A model generated the notes under the pieces. The model was not told the origin of the DNA. It searched no databases and saw only the letters and a program-made list of their open reading frames with translations. Shown here piece by piece: positions 58,450 through 64,000 of a stretch of 64,000 bases of DNA (the stretch's first letter is position 1; each line of letters opens with the position of its first letter). This DNA is from Cheilinus undulatus (taxonomy: Eukaryota; Chordata; Actinopteri; Labriformes; Labridae). A program made the translations under genes and the position numbers. The DNA lies in NCBI RefSeq assembly GCF_018320785.1, contig NC_054877.1:41624151-41688150 (forward strand), read 5' to 3'.

Positions 58450-59910
58450 TTACATAAAAGCAATCCTATCAAAGTGAGTTTTATGGAGTGATTTAAACGA
58501 TGTTAATGAATCTGCAAGCCTTATCTCCTCTGGCAGGTCTTTCCAAAGTCGAGCGGCCCTGACAGCAAAAGATCTGTCTCCTTTAGATTGGAGTCTTGAC
58601 TTTGGAACGACCAGGAACCCCTGGTCTGAGGATCTAAGGCTGCATGAAGGCTCATCAGGGGTCAGCATCTCAGAAATATAACCTTGGGTTAAACCCATAA
58701 GAGCATTAAAAATGATCAGTAAAATCTTAAAAGTCACATATTTTTCCGTTTAAGACAAATTCATATTGGTCTCAGAGGTCCCCAAAACATGCCTGTGAAA
58801 TTTGTTGCTGAAAAAATATTTCAGTTTAGGATTGTTGTATGTCTAAAAAACCCTCTGCTCAGAACGAGCTGTTTTTGTGTCTGTGGCTTTATTTGTTGCT
58901 AACTGACTCCGCCCCTGACCACGCCCCTCTCAGGAAAATGGATGTGGCTCAATGGGTGTGGCTCTACTGATCTGAGGAAGATCAGAAGAGGAGAGCTGAA
59001 CTCTCTTCCAAGTGGGGAGGGGCAACTGAACCTGGGGGCGGGGCTAACTCCCCATATGACATCATGAGGGGAAAATTTGAGAACTGCTTGTCTCAGCACA
59101 CATTTTCTGAAAGGTGGAGAAAGAGAGGGGAGGAAGGAATGGATTTTTCTGTTTCTTAAGAAGATTGTGGAGAGGCCAGGGGCACATATTTTTGTTAGAA
59201 AAACCTGAAAAAGTGATTTTTGCATAATATATCCCCTTTTAAATAAATTCTAAAAGTGACAGGGAACCAGTGGAACCAAGCGAGGATAAGGCTGATGTGA
59301 TGCTGTCTATTGAAACCAGTAAAAAGCCTGGCTGCTGTGTTCTGGACCAGTTGGAGGCAGGAGAGGGATTTTTTGGTGATGCCAGAGAGGAGGAAGATAC
59401 AATAGAGAATATTAGGGCTGGTATGACTTTTTCCAGATCAGCAGGGGGCAGGATGGGTTTGATTTCAGAGATTGTTCTGATGTGAATGAAGCAGGACTGT
59501 ACAACTGTTTTTATGTGTTTTTCAAAGATGAGGTTTGCATCAAAGATTATTTCAAAACTGCTACCTGTGGTTGAGATATTTGAGGATAGTGGACCAAGGG
59601 AATTTGGATCTGAGTGATTTGTGGGTTTGGGTAGTTGAATAGGATTACTTCTGATTTTGAATCATTTAATTGTTAAAAAAAAACAAACAAAAAAACCTTT
59701 TGGCTATCAAATATATCATATCTTTAAGATAGTTAAAAACAGCAGCTAGGCTAGTAAAATCACCAGATATCAGCAGGAGGTATGTCTTTGTGTCAGCTGC
59801 ATAAAAATGGGAATACAGATTATGACGTTTAATGATAAAACTTAAAGGAAGCATGTAAATAAAAAATGAAAGAGGACCTGAAATAGAACCTTGTGGTGCA
59901 CCTCAGGTAA
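58450..59910 (-). mobile_element. L2/Rex-like LINE fragment split by a MITE
   Basis: On the minus strand, 59910-59640 keeps reverse-transcriptase wording (GAPQGS-SGPLSFFIYMLPL and HFYAADTKTYL, corresponding to the YADDT motif). 58737-58450 keeps the C-terminal block (FKILLIIFNALMGLTQGYIS, SLRSSDQGFLVVPKSRLQSK, GDRSFAVRAARLWKDLP, SLTSFKSLHKTHF). The two parts are separated by the MITE at 58738-59243. No ORF1 or endonuclease is seen. The catalytic Asp pair is altered, so it is inactive. Confidence 0.8.
58738..59243. mobile_element. hAT-type MITE inserted in the LINE
   Basis: Contains ggtctcagaggtccccaaaa, gaacgagctgtttttgtgtc and the right end gcataatatatcccctttta, shared with the copies at 47368 and 34018. 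It sits exactly between two halves of one LINE reading, so it inserted later. Confidence 0.8.
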
Positions 59911-60470
59911 TAGCAGAGGTGGAAGGTGTGTGGTTAGAAACGGTGACCAAAAAGTTCTGCCTAATAAATGGGACAGAAATCAGAAAAGTGTACACTGAAC
60001 CAGAAAGTCCTCCTCCATCATATTCCATTTACATTCATTGTGTATAGTGATTGGTCCTCGCAGGTGGGGCTTCTCCAACTGCATCAGCAACTTCACTCAT
60101 GGTGCAAAAGTGTTAAATACCCAACGGCATTCTGGGAAAACTTTGCAGGTTACAGAATGACTGTCAAATAATTTGAGTACAATGACACAGTATGACTGAG
60201 TACTGTTAACTGTTAACTAAAAATGTGTTCAGTCAACTCAGATAAACAGAGCTGAAATAGCTATTTTGGATTTTTAAGTAAATGTGACACACATAAATGT
60301 GTGATCCCAATTTTTGTTCATTTATTTTGTTTATAATGAGTTGAATTTTATGCAAAAATCTTTGAATGGAAGCATTTTAACTGTAATTTTTCTACCTAGC
60401 CTGTTTTGGATGTAGTTCCAGATTGCGCCACTAGGGGGCTCAACCTTCCAAGGAGACGGCTTAGCATTGC

Positions 60471-61994
60471 TGGCTGTCGTACTCCTGGAATCTGTCTCCT
60501 TCAAGCAGTGTAGCACTGATTAGGTGTTTGGTGAAGGCAAACCTCTCCTTAGCATGGCCCAGGATTGTGTCACAAACCTATAAAAAAAGACAGATTATAT
60601 CATACAGGACCTACATAAAAGTGTCTTGTCCAACTGTTCACATCACACCTTACTATGTTTAACACTGTATAATACCTATACTACACACTCAGGTCATGTC
60701 CATGACCATGACAATGTGTATTTGTAGTAGAATAGAAAAGAATATACTTTATTGTCCCCTTGGGGAAATTTGCTGTGGACCCAAAATGCTTATAGATCAA
60801 ACTGTCCAAGATCATAAATAACAAGATATGACTGACACATTGCACATCAGTACATGACGTCCACTCCGGCATTTTAGGAGCCCTTAAATGGAGACTTCTA
60901 TGAATGCTGCTGGTCCCATTTCAGTTTGAAAACAATGGTGTTGCATTTGAGAAGAACTGACCAACTTTTGGGATGCGGGATGTCACCTGCTGCATGATGA
61001 TGTTGAGCTGATGAGCATAGCAGTGGACATAGTGTGCATTCACATACACATCGCTCACCTTCTTCTGGACACCACCTGGGGCTCCTCTCATGACGCTCGC
61101 ACCATCATAGGCTTGGGAGATGAGCTTGCTCTTTTGGTCATCAGGGAGAATGAGGCTCAGCCTCTCCAAAACTGCTGTGGCAATGGAATCAGCTGTGGCA
61201 GATTGCAGAGGTATAAACTCAAAAAATCTCTCCTGCACTTCATTCACTCTGTCTATGTAGCGGACCACAAGAACAAGCTGACACTGAGTGGAGATGTCCA
61301 TTGTTTCATCAGCCTGGATGGATATAAAGTCTGCACACTGAACTTCCTCAATAATAGACTCTCTCAAAACTGCCAGCATGCAGTCAAGGAGTTCATTCTG
61401 CACTGTTCTGGATGTCCCTTTAAACACAGTCGCAGTCTGAAGGTGCTCATGGACAGCTGCATCTAGTGATGCTACAAAATCCACCAGTCCTCTGAAAGCA
61501 CCTGGATTTTCTGAGCTTTCACTCTCATCATGGCCTCTCAGGGCGAGCTCAAAGGCACCACAGAACTTTATGCAGTCTATTATTTTAGACAGGACATGCC
61601 TATTTTTGTCGACCTCCTCATTATGCTTAAGAAGTCCTATCCTGTAGCCTTCATCAAGCTGAGCTGCAATGTAAGCTCTCCCAAACATGCCCAGGCGCAT
61701 AGCATTTTCCATATGGCTCCTAGCTTGCTCATGCCTTTTTACTTTCTCAGAAAAATGCTTTAAATCTGCCATACCTGTCTGAATCCACGCTTGATCAGTC
61801 CCTTTGGTTTGGAAAAGCAGACAAGGGAAGCAAAATAAAGCACCTGCCTCACTGCATCCAGTTAGCCAAGACATCCTCTCATACCAGCTCCGTGAAAAAG
61901 ACCACGTATATCTCCGTCCTCTGTCGTTGGACTGCTGTGTTATTAATACGTCCGGCCGGTCAGGTCCTAGCTCCTTCACTATTTGACTCAACAT
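60471..61994 (-). mobile_element. hAT transposase (DUF4371 / ZMYM-like), C-terminally disrupted
   Basis: A 357-codon frame (61994-60921) encodes the N-terminal two thirds of an hAT transposase. It has a TTF-type zinc finger (SWYERMSW, then GCSEAGALFCFPCLLF), DUF4371-like sequence (HVLSKIIDCIKFCGAFELAL, RGHDES), the first catalytic Asp context (SIQADETMDIS), AYDGASVMRG and HCYAHQLNIIMQQ. It then runs out at FFSNATPLFSN. A further piece at 60577-60471 (VCDTILGHAKERFAFTKHLI, SATLL) reads as the following family segment after a tatag acceptor-like site. The terminal hATC dimerisation block is not seen. A foreign repeat (60727-60790) lies in the gap. The long intact frame suggests a fairly recent insertion or a domesticated fragment; either is possible. 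Confidence 0.82.
60727..60790. repeat. LINE/SINE 3'-tail-like repeat in the hAT copy
   Basis: The block 'tactttattgtccccttggg' followed by 'gaaatttgctg' resembles the tail 'tactttattgatcccagggg' common to several fish retroposons. It lies between the two recognisable transposase segments. Confidence 0.45.
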
Positions 61995-63233
61995 TAGTGC
62001 TTAGGTGTACCCTAGTAGTGATATAGTAATTGCATATCACATGGTTGTAAACATAATGTACATTAATTCTTGTATTCCAGCATTGCTGACTCTGCTTTTT
62101 GGTTTGGTAAATTAAATGCGCCCCCCCAAGAGAAAAATTCACCAGCCGCCACTGGGGCATACTGTGTTTTTAATGATACCACAGCCACTGTCCCTTTTTT
62201 CTACAGGAGAGACAAACAAACGCACAAACAAATGTGTACACGTTGTTTTATGCTTTATAGAGGTCAGCAGTATGGTTCTGGAAGTAAAAAATGCCGTCAA
62301 TTTTCTCCATAGTCAGTTAGATTGGTAGCCATATTACTGAAAGTAAACAAGTTAAACTTACTGGAAACTATCTGCAAGTGAAATGATGGCAAAATCTCCT
62401 TTAAAAGACAAAAGTTCTTAAGATATTAATCTGATTTAAGAAAAATATAGTTTATTTGCAATCCCAGCCGAAAAATACTACAATACCCACAATCCTTGAG
62501 TGTCACAGGGATGTCCCTAATTGGTTGGCATGAAAACGCCGCCAGCTGCAATATATATTGAAATGCAAAAGCATTTTGTGCATGTACAATATTTTGTAAA
62601 ATTATTTAAAAAGAGAAACTAGTGACATTTCATGTAGCAAAAGGACAACAAAATAATGTTTCATGAAACATATTTCTGTTTTGTATTTTATTCTTCTTAT
62701 TATTATTATTAAGTTTTTTTTTTTGTTTTTGTTTTTTTGCATTTAGTTATATGTTTTTGTAGTTGAACCTCACGGCCACCATAGTTCGTACAATAAGTCA
62801 ATGTAACAAATTGCAGAACCGGAACTTTGCCCCCACAGTTGCAGCATAAGCACACAGTCCAGCATTACAATAGCATGATAACATTGTTGCTTCTTCTCCA
62901 CAAAGGCTCAGTCGTGTCCTGGTGAGAATTTACGGGCACACAGTAGTTTCCTTCTTTCCGTGCAGCTTCGTGTTGACGCCCTCATTCATGACGTCCACTG
63001 CACATCTTTCATTGGTTACTTGTTTGCTGTTCAAGGTGAAGCCTGGTGGGAGGAGGGGGAGGAGGGAGGAGGATTTCAAGAGCGGAGAAATTCGGTCCGC
63101 TCAGTGCGCAAGAACGCACGGAGGAGAGCCAAACGACGCTACGGCGGAATATTATCACATTAAATTTCACTTTTACCCACTTTTATGTTTTGCAAAGTAG
63201 TTCTCTCCACTTAAATCGACTCTTGTGAAGGAT
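61995..63233. other. Spacer and promoter region of the right-edge gene
   Basis: No gene recognised. The last 250 bp (62980-63233) turn GC- and purine-rich (ggaggagggggaggaggg) with several CpGs, fitting the promoter and 5' UTR of the gene whose first exon follows. Confidence 0.45.
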
Positions 63234-63293
63234 ATGATGGAGGAAATTTCAAAGAGCGCCTTCATCCTGCTTTGCTGCCTGTTGCTCCAACCT
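63234..63293 (+). CDS. First coding exon (signal peptide) of an unidentified secreted or membrane protein, partial
   Basis: ATG at 63234 (a second in-frame ATG follows at once) opens 20 codons reading MMEEISKSAFILLCCLLLQP, a short polar start and a hydrophobic core typical of a signal peptide. A strong donor (cctgtgagt) is at 63294 in phase 0. The upstream GC-rich purine tract fits a 5' UTR. The next exon lies outside the window or deep in the remaining 700 bp, where I found none, so the protein cannot be named. Confidence 0.5.
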
Positions 63294-64000
63294 GTGAGTA
63301 TTTTATAAACTCCTCTGACTTCTTCTTAATGGCTAAACTTTGCATTTATTGGCCACTTCCGCAAATTATTTAGCAAAATAAGTATAACCATGAATATATG
63401 TCATATTAAACGTTGCCTGTTATGACTTTAGAGCATGAGAGGATGCGTGACTCCCTGCTGGTTGCTGTGCGTAAAATTATGATGCAATTAGAAGCATTAG
63501 GAGAGTTTAACCATCAATACAGAAATATTTAGCTTTATTTTGGTATGGCTTTAACCATGATACATACCCACATTTTCAGAGAACACTTTTTTTGATCAAG
63601 AGTGAAATCTCCCTTGATGTCCTCACCAATCTCTCTTCACTGCGTTATGTGACAATTTCTCCATTTCCTCAGACCTTGAGGGCAAAACCCACAGCCTTTA
63701 AATTTAATTCTGCACCCAGAAGTTGATTTGTTTTCTGGGACATTCGTATGTCTTTATCCCCTACTTGACCTCCTTTTACAGCTGAGGTTAAGGTGAATTA
63801 CCAGATGGAGACATGAGGTGCTTGTTTCTGCACACAGGACTCCATGGTGATGGCCTCTTTTTTTGCCTCACATGTCTTTATCCACCTCTGTCTCCAATAG
63901 AGAAGCATGTCAGTTATGATTCATGCAGGAATTCAGCTGGAGGTCGGAGCCTTTAGAGAAAGCATGCTGGCTTTTTTTTGTTTATCCATTTGTCCTCCTG

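Noticed and set aside
61011-61466. 151-codon plus-strand open frame
   Set aside because: Antisense shadow of the hAT transposase, which has clear family motifs on the minus strand.

Overview
The window is teleost (ray-finned fish) nuclear DNA. The genes have many short exons with GT-AG introns. There is a fish-type selenoprotein J gene. The spaces between genes are full of fish-type Tc1/mariner and hAT debris, non-LTR retroelement fragments, SINE-like repeats and AT-rich tandem repeats. I see no prokaryotic genes, CRISPR array, rRNA or convincing tRNA gene. Four genes could be read end to end by joining exons whose splice sites and reading phases agree. Two more genes are cut by the window edges.

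Layout. (1) 1312-3761, minus: first three coding exons of a gene that runs off the left edge, probably a C2H2 zinc-finger protein. (2) 3762-7050: intergenic, with a TATC microsatellite, an hAT-like element and a Tc1 copy split by a ~630 bp insertion. (3) 7335-17660, minus: complete 11-exon calsequestrin gene (most like casq1) with an exceptional tail of 90 consecutive aspartates. Muscle-type motifs lie upstream, followed by a ~1.1 kb AT-rich minisatellite. (4) 21548-26014, plus: complete selenoprotein J gene, with an in-frame UGA at codon 262 and a good SECIS hairpin in the 3' UTR. (5) 27318-36762, plus: complete 16-exon eif2b5 (eIF2B epsilon). Its introns hold an hAT element with a perfect 8-bp target duplication, a hAT-type MITE containing a 35-bp-arm hairpin, and a 20-bp tandem array. 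(6) 36963-41466: intergenic, with two hAT-type elements. (7) 41467-42653, minus: a compact four-exon MUL1-like gene that keeps the membrane/GIDE part but lacks a RING finger. (8) 42654-60900: gene-poor and repeat-rich. It includes a full-length decayed Tc1 element, a 550-bp hAT element with perfect target duplications, several MITEs, and a LINE fragment split by a MITE. (9) 60471-61994, minus: an hAT (DUF4371/ZMYM-like) transposase, long but C-terminally disrupted. (10) 63234 onward, plus: a signal-peptide first exon of a gene that leaves the right edge.

The host genes do not form a pathway. They are a muscle Ca2+-store protein, a fish selenoprotein of the ADP-ribosylglycohydrolase/J1-crystallin family, a translation-initiation exchange factor subunit and a mitochondrial outer-membrane protein. 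The most noteworthy points are UGA recoding in selenoprotein J with a visible SECIS, the 90-Asp tail, the RING-less MUL1 paralogue with a GC-AG intron, and the clear target-site duplications that date insertions inside and between genes.
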